The notes under the pieces: model-generated
The model's database searches: none
The model's input: only the letters and a program-made list of their open reading frames with translations
Told to the model about the DNA's origin: nothing
Shown: positions 1 to 7,828 of the stretch, one piece after another
Layout of the letters: each line of letters starts with the position of its first letter
Position numbering within the stretch: the first letter of the stretch is position 1
Made by a program: the position numbers and the translations under genes
Origin: Anaerolineae bacterium
GTDB taxonomy: Bacteria; Chloroflexota; Anaerolineae; Aggregatilineales; Phototrophicaceae
Direction: 5' to 3'
Assembly: GCA_023382675.1 (NCBI GenBank)
Contig: JAHDWN010000024.1
Coordinates: forward strand, 53,325-104,453
DNA length: 51,129 bases

Positions 1-2
1 CG

Positions 3-1430
3 CTCAAGACGCGGCAGGTGCATTTTGTGGCGGAAGGCGATCCGGGCGAGCATCCCGTGCGTCTCAGCCTGATGATGAACAGCAACGGCAACGGCAGTCA
101 TCGCATCGTCGTCAAGGCGCGCCAGGATGGGCAGGGCACGCGCGATCTCGTCGGGCACACACCCTATGATCCGCAAGCAGTCGGCATGATCCTCCAGAAC
201 GCCCGCGATGCGCTGTTTGACTGCTATTTCGAGCGTGACGAATCCGGCATTGTGACGGACACCCAACGCGACGGCCCGCCCGCCTTCAACGACAAGAATG
301 GCAAGTCGCTGGCGCAGTTCAAGCGCGATCTCGGCACGCTGGCGATTCAGGGCAGCGCGCTGTTCTCGCTCGCGTTCGATCACGTCAAGACCGAAGGTTC
401 CGGCCTGACGTCCGCCACCTGGCAGCGCGAACTGCTCAAGACCCTGAGAGAGAGCGCGATCATTCAGATCACGCGCGTCAGCTCTGCCAACTATGTCTTC
501 CCCTGGTCGCTTGTCTATGAGTATCCCCTGATCACGGCTGAGCGCAACGAGTGGCGCGTTTGCCAGATCGTCAACGAGGAATGGGCGCAGGACGGCACAC
601 GTAAGCTGCCGGACGGCGAAATGCACAAACGCTGCAAATATCACGACGAATCGTGGCACAAGAAAAACGTCATCTGTCCCTATGGCTTCTGGGGCTTGAA
701 GCACATCATCGAGGAGCCGCAGTCGATCCAGGATTCGCCCACCGTTGCCGATGTAGGCAGGCGCGTCTATTTCGCCGATAAGCTCGATCTGGCCGTCAGC
801 ATCACCGAAGACCCGGCGCTGGTCAACAAGATTGCGACACACCTGGGCAACATGGCACGGCTGCCGGACATTCGCTTCGTCACGCCGCAGCCCGCGACCG
901 GCTGGAAGAGCCTGCGTCCCAATCTGAAAGCGCCGGAGATCGTCTACTTCCTCTGCCACGGGGAGGCCGACGAAACAAATGCGCTCGACAGCGCTTACCT
1001 GAGCATCGGCGCACGTGACGATGACCCGGATCACCGCATCTACGCAGTAGGCACACTGGGTGCCTGGATACGCGATCTGGTCGATGGCCCGGACACCGAC
1101 GCCTGGGCGCATCAGAGGCCGCTGGTTTTCATCAATGGCTGCCACACCAACGGCCTGCGTCCCGGCCACATCGTCAGCTTTGCCTCGGCGTTTGCCAGCC
1201 TGGGCGCGTGCGGCGTCCTCGGCACGGAAGTCCGCGTGCCGATCTCCGTCGCGACCGAAGTGGCGGAGAGCTTCTTCAGCAAGATCGCCCCGCCGCAGCA
1301 AATGACCGTCGGCGATGCGCTGCGCCAGCTCCGTTGGGAGCTTGCCAACAAGGGCAACGTGCTCGGATTAGCCTACAGCCTGTATGGATTGGCCGACCTG
1401 CGTGTCGAAACTGATCCCGCCGGGCCGTAA
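3..1430 (+). CDS. CHAT-domain cysteine peptidase, 5' end outside the window
   Basis: The reading frame is open to the left edge, so the N-terminus is probably missing; a GTG at 18 would give 470 residues. The C-terminal third has the CHAT (caspase-like, HetF-associated) signature. A conserved FLCHGEAD has the catalytic His near residue 314 (counting from the GTG), and FINGCHTN has the catalytic Cys near 375. The closing YGLADLRV block is typical of CHAT domains, as is FPWSLVYEYPL upstream. CHAT proteins are clan CD peptidases, often in bacterial conflict or regulated-death systems, where they cut a partner protein. No TPR or gasdermin partner is visible here; it may lie left of the window. 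The next gene is a small membrane protein on the opposite strand. The family is confident; the substrate and role are unknown. Confidence 0.85.
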   Translation, partial: LKTRQVHFVAEGDPGEHPVRLSLMMNSNGNGSHRIVVKARQDGQGTRDLVGHTPYDPQAVGMILQNARDALFDCYFERDESGIVTDTQRDGPPAFNDKNGKSLAQFKRDLGTLAIQGSALFSLAFDHVKTEGSGLTSATWQRELLKTLRESAIIQITRVSSANYVFPWSLVYEYPLITAERNEWRVCQIVNEEWAQDGTRKLPDGEMHKRCKYHDESWHKKNVICPYGFWGLKHIIEEPQSIQDSPTVADVGRRVYFADKLDLAVSITEDPALVNKIATHLGNMARLPDIRFVTPQPATGWKSLRPNLKAPEIVYFLCHGEADETNALDSAYLSIGARDDDPDHRIYAVGTLGAWIRDLVDGPDTDAWAHQRPLVFINGCHTNGLRPGHIVSFASAFASLGACGVLGTEVRVPISVATEVAESFFSKIAPPQQMTVGDALRQLRWELANKGNVLGLAYSLYGLADLRVETDPAGP

Positions 1431-1436
1431 GTAGGG

Positions 1437-1796
1437 CTATTCAGGCAGCTTGGGCGGTTTGGGCGCACCCTGCGCACCCGCGGCCGGCGGTGTGCTCGGC
1501 CCGCCGCCCAGCCATTCGTTGACCTTGGCTGCCTCACCAGCCTTGCCCGCCTGATCGATGGCGGTGCGCAGATAGGCGAAAAAGCCGATGGCGAGGCCGA
1601 TGCAGTATGCGCCGAACATGATCGTCCCTTGCGGGAAAAGCGCCGTCAGCGCCGCGCCGCCGACCGCGCCGATCACCGTCGCGATGTCGCTCAGGCCGCT
1701 GGTCGACGAACGGCGGATCGTGCGGTAGCAGATCCAACCGATGACGATGCCAAAAGACAACGCGCCAATCCCGTTGATAATGGCTACAGCATCCAT
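1437..1796 (-). CDS. Small multi-pass membrane protein of unknown function
   Basis: I do not recognise a family. The start at 1796 is chosen because AAGGGG lies just upstream of that ATG; a longer frame to 1853 adds a Cys-rich leader that looks non-coding. The product of 119 residues has three hydrophobic stretches, around AIINGIGALSFGIVIGWICY, IATVIGAVGGAALTALF and IMFGAYCIGLAIGFFAYL. A Pro/Gly/Ala-rich soluble tail ends in PKPPKLPE. The size and topology recall small holin-like or phage-shock-type membrane proteins, but there is no diagnostic motif. It converges on the CHAT peptidase gene with a 6-bp gap, which makes a shared terminator region or a functional partnership possible but unproven. 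Confidence 0.6.
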   Translation of the reverse strand: MDAVAIINGIGALSFGIVIGWICYRTIRRSSTSGLSDIATVIGAVGGAALTALFPQGTIMFGAYCIGLAIGFFAYLRTAIDQAGKAGEAAKVNEWLGGGPSTPPAAGAQGAPKPPKLPE

Positions 1797-2032
1797 AGTC
1801 AAAACCCCTTTTGCATAAAGCCATACGCATTTGCCGCACTTCCAGTATGCCACAAATTGCGCGTGGCGGGGAAATTGGCGGTTGGGTGTGACATGGGCGA
1901 ATGTTGTGCGGTTATAATTGTAATTGAGCTTGTCATATACGGCTTAGGTGCGGTAGGCGATTTGCTCGGCTACCTGCTGCCCCAGATCGATCCCCCAGCC
2001 AGACGCATCCCCTATCGCCCAGGAGCAAAACA

Positions 2033-2737
2033 ATGCATCACTTGCTGATTGCTCGGCGACTGTGCCTCCTCTTGTGCGCAATCACACTCCTTAGCGCACC
2101 AGCGAGCGACATTTGTGCCGCAGCCTATCCCGTCACCGGCTGGGGCAGCGACGACAATGCTTCCAGCTGCGGCAGGATCACGCTGACTGCACTCCCAGTC
2201 GTAACACCCGAACCGGCCGAGCCGACGCTTGCCGATCTCATCACCCAGACGGCAGCGAGCGATCCGGCGGAATTCGAGATCCTGCTTCGGGCGGTGCAGG
2301 CGGCTGACCCACGCATCCTGGCTGCGCTCAGCGACCCCAGCGCGAGCCTGACCGTCTTCGCCCCAACCGACACCGCGTTCCAGCGGTTCTTCGACCGCAC
2401 GGGTCTGACTACCGAACAGCTTCTTGCCGATCAAATCCTGCTCAACAACCTCCTCATCTACCAGGTCGTTGTGGGCGAATACGATGCGACGACCCTGTTC
2501 GATCTCGCCAGCCAGCGATGGCCACACAATTACCTGCGCACGCTCCACGGCACATACATCGAGTTCACCGGCGACGATGACTCGCTGACCGCCAATGATG
2601 CCCGCGTACAGACAGACGCCCTTCAGGCAGAGAACGGCATCCTCTACGCTATTGATACAGTGCTTGATCCGCCCTACGCGTGGCGTGTGGACGAACTGCC
2701 GCTAGGCGGTGATGGCGAGGCAAACGACGAGGGATGA
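2033..2737 (+). CDS. Secreted fasciclin (FAS1) domain protein
   Basis: The 234-residue product starts with a Sec-type signal peptide: LLIARR, a hydrophobic core LCLLLCAITLLSAPA, then ICAAA. One FAS1 domain follows at about residues 65-215. Its two family motifs are visible: TVFAPTDTAFQRFF (H1 box) and ENGILYAIDTVLDPP at the end (H2 box), with LLIYQVVVGEYD between them. FAS1 domains are extracellular adhesion or matrix modules. There is no membrane anchor or sorting motif, so the protein is probably released or loosely cell-wall associated. It stands alone between convergent and divergent neighbours. The start ATG at 2033 follows AGGAGC at a suitable distance. Confidence 0.85.
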   Translation: MHHLLIARRLCLLLCAITLLSAPASDICAAAYPVTGWGSDDNASSCGRITLTALPVVTPEPAEPTLADLITQTAASDPAEFEILLRAVQAADPRILAALSDPSASLTVFAPTDTAFQRFFDRTGLTTEQLLADQILLNNLLIYQVVVGEYDATTLFDLASQRWPHNYLRTLHGTYIEFTGDDDSLTANDARVQTDALQAENGILYAIDTVLDPPYAWRVDELPLGGDGEANDEG

Positions 2738-2789
2738 GTATCCCGCGATGGTTCGGGTTTTTCGCTTGCCCAGGATCAATGGTTGAAAG

Positions 2790-4010
2790 CTACGTTGCCA
2801 TCCGCCGCGCCGTGATCGCGAAGACTGCCGCTGTCTCGACCAGGCTGTCGATCTCGACGTACTCGTCGATGGCGTGCGCGTTCGCGCCATCCGGCCCGAA
2901 GCCGCAGATCGTCGGGATGCCGCGCTCGATCAGCAGGTAGCCCTCGTTGGTCGGGCCAGCAACCACCCGCTCCGGCGTTTTGTGCTTCACGTCGCGGACG
3001 ACGCTTTCGAGCACGCGCACGATCGGCGCATCGTCCGGCGTGATCGCTGCCGCCGCGTCGTTGAGCAGCGTCCGCGTGAAGCGCAGGCTGGGGCGCGCCT
3101 GCTTGACGGCAGCGATCTGGGCGTCCAGCACCTGCTCGATCTGCGCCCGGTCGTATTCCGGCGTCAGGCGGATGTCGATCAGCGCCTCGCAGTGATCGGG
3201 CACGATGTTGATGCTCACGCCGCCGTGGATGACCGTGCCTGGCGTCACCAGCGTGCGATACGCCTCGAAGTAAGGTGACGTGGACATATCGAAGCGCAGA
3301 TCTTCGAGCGCGATCAGCAGCCGCGCCATGCCGGTGACGGCGTTCGCGCCCGCCGTGCCCTCTTGCCATTCCGCCGCCCCGGTGTGGATCGCCTGGCCGT
3401 GGCATTCGATTCGGTAGCGCAGCAGCCCGCGATGCCCCAGCGTGATCTGATCGCCCGAATAGGCATAAATCGCCCCGGCAGCGTTCAGCAGACCGTGATC
3501 GTGCAGCCAGCGGATGCCGAGCGTGCCGGTCGCGCCGGACTCCTCATCCGGCACGCAGATGAGCTGCGCGCGCCCGCCGGGCAAAACACCAGGCACGGCT
3601 TGCAGGATCGCCAGCGCGTAGAGCGCCGCTGCCATCCCGCCCTTGGTGTCGATCGCGCCCCGGCCATGCACCCGCCCATCGCCGATCGCCCCGCCGAACG
3701 GCGGCCATGACCAACGCGCCGCGTCTCCCGCGGGCACCGTGTCGAGATGCCCCAGCAGCAGCAGTCCGGTCGTCTCGCCCATCCCCGCACTGATGATGAC
3801 GTTAGGCCGCCGTGCATCCGCGCCCGCGAGTTCGGCTGCCAGCCCTAACGCCTGTGCCTCATCCACAATCGCCTGGGCGACGTTCGCCTCGTTATCCACG
3901 CCGTTGACCGACGGAATCTGGATTAAGCGGCTGCAAAACCCGGCGATGGCGTCTCGCCGCGCCTGCGCCGCTGCGACAAGCCGTGTATCCATTGAGTCGA
4001 GGTTGCTCAT
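2790..4010 (-). CDS. M20 family zinc metallopeptidase (ArgE/DapE/ACY1-like)
   Basis: The 406-residue product has the M20 metal-site motifs in order. LLLLGHLDTVPAG has the first metal His and the catalytic-site Asp, GRGAIDTKGGMAAALYAL has the bridging Asp, and CVPDEESGATG has the general-base Glu with a metal Glu. A lid/dimerisation segment follows (GQAIHTGAAEW, GGVSINIVPDHCEALIDIRL), then a C-terminal metal half near the end. M20 enzymes hydrolyse N-acyl amino acids or short peptides in the cytoplasm (acetylornithine deacetylase, succinyl-diaminopimelate desuccinylase, aminoacylase). The exact substrate cannot be read from sequence, and no arg or dap genes adjoin it. It shares its strand with the regulator further right but is separated from it by about 245 bp of repeats. 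Confidence 0.88.
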   Translation of the reverse strand: MSNLDSMDTRLVAAAQARRDAIAGFCSRLIQIPSVNGVDNEANVAQAIVDEAQALGLAAELAGADARRPNVIISAGMGETTGLLLLGHLDTVPAGDAARWSWPPFGGAIGDGRVHGRGAIDTKGGMAAALYALAILQAVPGVLPGGRAQLICVPDEESGATGTLGIRWLHDHGLLNAAGAIYAYSGDQITLGHRGLLRYRIECHGQAIHTGAAEWQEGTAGANAVTGMARLLIALEDLRFDMSTSPYFEAYRTLVTPGTVIHGGVSINIVPDHCEALIDIRLTPEYDRAQIEQVLDAQIAAVKQARPSLRFTRTLLNDAAAAITPDDAPIVRVLESVVRDVKHKTPERVVAGPTNEGYLLIERGIPTICGFGPDGANAHAIDEYVEIDSLVETAAVFAITARRMAT

Positions 4011-4032
4011 CGGGTGTAAAGCTCCAGTGTGA

Positions 4033-4193
4033 GCAAATTAGCGGATTAGTAGATTAGCACATTAGCCGAAAGCCGGCCGCCGATAGCCAATACCCAACCG
4101 CCGAACGGCCAAAATGCAAAGTCCCCTCTCCGAAATCAGAGAGGGGATTTAGGGTGAGGTGAGATAGCAAATTAGCGGATTAGCACATTAGCC
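4033..4193. repeat. ATTAG-rich direct repeat flanking a GC-rich hairpin
   Basis: Two copies of a segment starting GCAAATTAGCGGATTAG and ending CACATTAGCC lie at 4033-4067 and 4167-4193; the first has an extra TAGATTAG. Between them is a perfect 8-bp hairpin, CCCCTCTC/GAGAGGGG with an 8-nt loop (4123-4146), followed by ATTTAGGGTGAGGT. There are also many GCCAA-type words (GCCAATACCCAACCGCC at about 4087). The region lies between the M20 peptidase start and the end of the SorC regulator and has no coding potential that I can see. The hairpin may serve as a terminator for the regulator, although no clean U-tract follows on the minus strand. Confidence 0.6.
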
Positions 4194-4255
4194 AACAGCC
4201 AAAGGCCAATATCCCCAAAAAGCCAAAGCCCAACAGCTTTCGGCTGAAGGCTTCT

Positions 4256-5206
4256 CTAATCCAGCGCCAGAATCGCGCGCACGGTAATGTCATCCGTTGC
4301 CAGCACGCGGGTGAAGCCGCCGCGCAGCGCGCCGAGGATCGCCTGGGCTTTGACCTCGCCGCGCGCAATCGCAATCGACTGCGGGATCTTGCGCAGATCA
4401 TCCAGTTCCAGGCCGATGATGCGCCGGTTGATCTCGAAGCGGTCGCAGCGCCCCTGGTTGTCGTAGAAGCGCCCGCACATCTCGCCAATGACGCCCTGCC
4501 GCCGCAGCGCGCTCAAATCGGCGCGCGTCAGCAGCCCGGCGCGCAGGAAGCTCGACGCCTCATCCTGCATCGTGCCGATGCCTGTGATCGCCAGCTTGAC
4601 GCTCTGCGCGCGGACGATGCCTTCGCGCACGGATGGCTCGCGCAAGAACACGTCGCGCGACTGCGGCTGCTCGACCAGCACCGGCGCGTGCAGGTCAAAA
4701 TGGCGTCCGCCGAGCTTTTGCGCCACCATCCGGCCCAGATCCGGGCTATCGACCACCAGCTCGCCGACGCCGCCCAAAAGCTGCACCACGTCCGTGTTGC
4801 GCGTGTAGTTATCCGCAATCGCGCTCACGGCGGCGTGAACGCCCGTGCCCCAGGCCACGCCAATCGACGCACCGCTGCTGAAGTTCTTGATCACGCGCTC
4901 AAGATAGGTCGCCGCCAACCGCCCAATGGCATTCAGCAGCGTGTCGTGAGTGCTTTCGCCGGAGGTTTGCAGCACGTAGGCATCACGCAGGCCATAGCGT
5001 TCGATCAAGGTCTGTTCGAGTTCGAAATCATGCGGGATGGGCATGGAGATGTGGATCTGGACGATGCCGCGGTCGTGGGCTTCTTTAAGGATGCGGGAGA
5101 CGGTGGCAGTGGAGAGATCGAACCGGTCGCCGATTTCGCGCTGACTCTGGTTCATCTTGTAATAAAGGCTGGCAACTGTCGCGAGCAGTTCGTCACGATG
5201 TTCCAT
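4256..5206 (-). CDS. SorC/DeoR-family sugar-phosphate-responsive transcriptional regulator
   Basis: The 316-residue protein has an N-terminal helix-turn-helix of the SorC type (about residues 12-46: YYKMNQSQREIGDRFDLS, then VSRILKEAHDRGIVQI). A long C-terminal effector domain follows, with GASIGVAWGTGVHAAVSAI and GVIGEMCGRFYDNQG, typical of phosphosugar-binding SorC proteins related to sugar-phosphate isomerases. Such regulators bind palindromic operators, and a phosphorylated sugar or polyol relieves or triggers control. The gene is transcribed divergently from the transport/kinase operon that begins at 5451, across a 244-bp region with several palindromes. It is therefore the likely local regulator of that operon and of itself. 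The family is confident; the inducer is unknown. Confidence 0.88.
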   Translation of the reverse strand: MEHRDELLATVASLYYKMNQSQREIGDRFDLSTATVSRILKEAHDRGIVQIHISMPIPHDFELEQTLIERYGLRDAYVLQTSGESTHDTLLNAIGRLAATYLERVIKNFSSGASIGVAWGTGVHAAVSAIADNYTRNTDVVQLLGGVGELVVDSPDLGRMVAQKLGGRHFDLHAPVLVEQPQSRDVFLREPSVREGIVRAQSVKLAITGIGTMQDEASSFLRAGLLTRADLSALRRQGVIGEMCGRFYDNQGRCDRFEINRRIIGLELDDLRKIPQSIAIARGEVKAQAILGALRGGFTRVLATDDITVRAILALD

Positions 5207-5258
5207 ACAGAGTACTCACTCAGTGCCAGCCTTATAAGAAGAAATACATTGCAAGACG

Positions 5259-5352
5259 ATTTTGTGCAAAATCTATCACGTCGCGCAAAATTCGTCAAGA
5301 AGTTCGTCAAATATCTTGACAAGATCATCACCTTATGTTAGTTTTGCGCACA
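5259..5352. promoter_or_regulatory. Divergent control region with candidate SorC-type operators
   Basis: Several symmetric elements lie between the regulator and the operon. ATTTTGTGCAAAAT at 5259-5272 is a palindrome with a 2-nt centre. CGCGCAAAAT (5282-5291) and TTTTGCGCACA (5342-5352) are inverted half-sites of the same TGNGCAAAA type. TTCGTCAA occurs twice 12 bp apart (5291 and 5303). ATCTTGACAAGAT (5313-5325) is a 13-bp palindrome that contains a perfect -35 hexamer, TTGACA (5316-5321), for the rightward operon; the -10 at 17-bp spacing (TAGTTT) is weak. The layout suggests that a SorC tetramer occupies paired sites over the promoter. Binding is inferred. Confidence 0.5.
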
Positions 5353-5450
5353 TATTCTCAGTGCATGAATATTTTTTCACAAGATGAGTTTCGCCGTTGT
5401 GACTAGACTCAGACTTTCCTTTAGGTCACTGCCCGACCGGGAGGCCGCTC

Positions 5451-6278
5451 ATGCCCGCGATTGACGGCTTCATTTTCGACCTCGATGGTACGGTTTACCT
5501 TGGCAATGCGGCGCTCCCCGGCGCGGTGGATGGCATCGCCACCCTGCGCAGCATGGGCAAGCGCACGCTGTTCGTCAGTAACAAGCCGCTCGAACCCCGC
5601 GAGAAATATGCGCACAAACTCACCGGCCTCGGCATTCCCGCCTCGCCGGATGACGTAATCACGTCGGGCTTCGTGCTCGGCTATCACCTGGCGCGCACCG
5701 AGCCGCATCTCAAGCTCTACGTCGTCGGCGAACAAAATCTGCTCGACGAACTGCGCGGCCACGGCTTGACCATCGTCAACGAGTTTCTCGATCAAGACCC
5801 GATGGAAGTCATCCACCCGGATGGTGTGGATGCCGTCGTCGTCGCCTTCGACCGCACCCTTACCTACCGCAAACTCAACACCGCTTACCAGGCCTTGATC
5901 CAGGGCGCGCGCTTCTTCGCCACCAATGCAGACAAGATGTGCCCGATGCCCGGCGGTGGTATTCCCGATGCTGGCGGCACGATTGCGGCGCTCGAACACA
6001 TGACCGGGCGCAAAGTCGAACTGCTCGCCGGTAAACCGTCCAAATTGATTATGTCCGTCGCGCTCCAACGCCTGGATCTACCGGCAGAGCGCGTGATGAT
6101 GGTCGGCGACCGGCTGGAAACCGATATTTTCATGGGCCAGCAGTCCGGCATGAAAACCGCTGTCACCATGACCGGCGCGTCCAACCGTGACGATGTCGCG
6201 CACATGGCGACACCGCCCGACCACATCATCGAAAATCTGGGGGATCTGCCCGGCCTGATGGTGCAATACGTGCCCTAG
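5451..6278 (+). CDS. HAD-superfamily IIA sugar phosphatase (NagD/AraL-like)
   Basis: The 275-residue protein has motif I FIFDLDGTVY (nucleophile Asp10, acid Asp12), motif II in LFVSNKPLEP, the Lys motif LLAGKPSKLIM and motif III/IV VGDRLETDIFMG. The large C2A cap between motifs II and III is characteristic of NagD-type class IIA HAD enzymes. These are cytoplasmic Mg-dependent phosphatases acting on sugar phosphates, phosphoglycolate, glycerol phosphate or nitrophenyl phosphate. It opens the transport operon behind a strong GGGAGG site. The B. subtilis counterpart AraL occupies an equivalent place beside the araMNPQ genes and is thought to relieve toxic sugar phosphates; a similar detoxifying or dephosphorylating job is inferred here. 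Confidence 0.85.
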   Translation: MPAIDGFIFDLDGTVYLGNAALPGAVDGIATLRSMGKRTLFVSNKPLEPREKYAHKLTGLGIPASPDDVITSGFVLGYHLARTEPHLKLYVVGEQNLLDELRGHGLTIVNEFLDQDPMEVIHPDGVDAVVVAFDRTLTYRKLNTAYQALIQGARFFATNADKMCPMPGGGIPDAGGTIAALEHMTGRKVELLAGKPSKLIMSVALQRLDLPAERVMMVGDRLETDIFMGQQSGMKTAVTMTGASNRDDVAHMATPPDHIIENLGDLPGLMVQYVP

Positions 6279-6377
6279 GCTGTGGCGCAAGCAACAGGAG
6301 GAGGTGCTGCCCGTAAAGACGATACTGAGACGCTCTCAACCACGGTTCGCAAGTTGTTGATAATGATGGAGATCTGT

Positions 6378-7742
6378 ATGAAGCACAAACTAGTCCTATT
6401 GCTCATCGTTGTCGTGATGCTCGCCCTGGGCGTTGGCGTCACTACCGCACAGGATGAGTTCAACTGGCGCGCCTACGAAGGCACTACGCTCAGATTGCTG
6501 CTCAACCAGCACCCCTACCAGCAGGCGCTGGTCGGTGAGCTGGCCAAGTTCACGGAACTGACCGGTATCAACGTCGAATACGATGTGTTCCCGGAGCAGA
6601 ACTATTTCGATAAGGTCACCATCGACCTGTCCGCAGGCGCAGCCAGCACCTACGACGTGTTCATGACGGGCGCGTACATGATCTGGCAGTATGCTCCGGC
6701 CGGCTGGATGGAACCGCTGGAACCCTACATCAACGACCCGACCAAGACCAACCCCGATTACGACTGGGAAGACATCTTCGCCGACCTGCGCAACTCGGAA
6801 GCCTGGAACCTCGAAGCTGGCCGTGAGAACCTCGGCCAGGGTTCGCAGTACGCGATTCCGTGGGGCTTTGAAGCCAACGCCTTCATGTATCGCCAGGATC
6901 TGTTCGAGGAGCACGGCCTGAGCGTCCCGCAGTCGCTGGACGAACTGGTTGCCGTCGCCGAAGCGCTGGATGCAGCTGAGCCAGAGATGGCCGGTATCGT
7001 CGTGCGTGGCAGCCTCAACTGGGCGACCATTCACCCCGGTTTCATGACCATGTACGCCAGCCAGGGCTGCGTCGACTATGACGAGAACATGATCCCGCAA
7101 ATGAACAGCGCGTGTGCCGTTGAAGTCACCAGCAAGTGGACGGAAATGGTCCGTAACGCCGGGCCAGAAGCCTGGACGACCTACACCTGGTACCAGGCCG
7201 GTTCCGACTTCGGCGCTGGCAAGGCCGGTATCCTGTTCGACGCCGACATCCTTGCTTACTTCCAGAATCAACCCGATACCGCGGCGCCTGAGGTGCTCGG
7301 TAACATTGCCTGGGCCCCCGGCCCGCTCGGCCCGGATGGCGCGCTGCGCACCAACATCTGGATCTGGTCACTGGCGATGAACTCCGGCTCCCGCAACAAG
7401 GATGCCTCCTGGTACTTCATGCAGTGGGCAACGGGCAAGGAATTCCTGACGACCGGCGCGGTCGACTACAGCATGGTCAACCCGGTTCGTGCGTCGATTT
7501 GGGAGAACCCGGACTTCCAGGCGAAGATGGCCGAACAGACCAACTACCTGGAAACCTTCAACACCATCATGGCGAACGACGCCAAGATTCAGTTCACGCC
7601 TCAGCCGCTCTTCTTCGAAACCACCACCGAATGGGCGCAGGCACTCCAGGATATTTACGCTGGTGCGGATGCACAGCAGCGCCTGGATGAACTGGTCGAT
7701 AGCCTGACGTTGCAGCTCCAGGACGCAGGCGTCATCCAGTAA
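6378..7742 (+). CDS. ABC transporter solute-binding protein, family 1 (carbohydrate/polyol)
   Basis: The start at 6378 is chosen over an upstream in-frame ATG at 6282 because it begins a clean signal peptide (MKHKLVLLLIVVVMLALGVG, then VTTAQDE) and has GGAGA upstream. The 454-residue protein fits the family-1 extracellular solute-binding fold. TGINVEYDVFPEQNYFDKV is the first domain, YDVFMTGAYMIWQYAPAGW the binding-cleft region, and AIPWGFEANAFMYRQDLF the hinge. It has no lipobox Cys, so it is predicted to be secreted rather than lipid-anchored. It delivers substrate to the two permeases that follow. A strong hairpin after its stop probably keeps its mRNA more abundant than the rest of the operon. 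The substrate is not readable; glycerol, a tetritol/pentitol or a pentose fits the context. Confidence 0.88.
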   Translation: MKHKLVLLLIVVVMLALGVGVTTAQDEFNWRAYEGTTLRLLLNQHPYQQALVGELAKFTELTGINVEYDVFPEQNYFDKVTIDLSAGAASTYDVFMTGAYMIWQYAPAGWMEPLEPYINDPTKTNPDYDWEDIFADLRNSEAWNLEAGRENLGQGSQYAIPWGFEANAFMYRQDLFEEHGLSVPQSLDELVAVAEALDAAEPEMAGIVVRGSLNWATIHPGFMTMYASQGCVDYDENMIPQMNSACAVEVTSKWTEMVRNAGPEAWTTYTWYQAGSDFGAGKAGILFDADILAYFQNQPDTAAPEVLGNIAWAPGPLGPDGALRTNIWIWSLAMNSGSRNKDASWYFMQWATGKEFLTTGAVDYSMVNPVRASIWENPDFQAKMAEQTNYLETFNTIMANDAKIQFTPQPLFFETTTEWAQALQDIYAGADAQQRLDELVDSLTLQLQDAGVIQ

Positions 7743-7759
7743 GCTGTGAGCTGCTCTCC

Positions 7760-7784
7760 GGGGGCGAGCCTATTGCTCGCCCCC
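7760..7784 (+). terminator. Hairpin after the binding-protein gene
   Basis: A perfect 10-bp stem, GGGGGCGAGC/GCTCGCCCCC with loop CTATT, sits 18 bp after the binding-protein stop and is followed by ATTTCC. A strong stem between binding-protein and permease genes is a common arrangement that stabilises upstream mRNA or partly terminates transcription, giving excess binding protein over membrane subunits. The T-tract is short, so partial termination or 3'-end protection is more likely than full termination. Confidence 0.7.
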
Positions 7785-7828
7785 ATTTCCGTCCGATAGG
7801 CGGAGAGACATTTGACCGACGAGGACAT

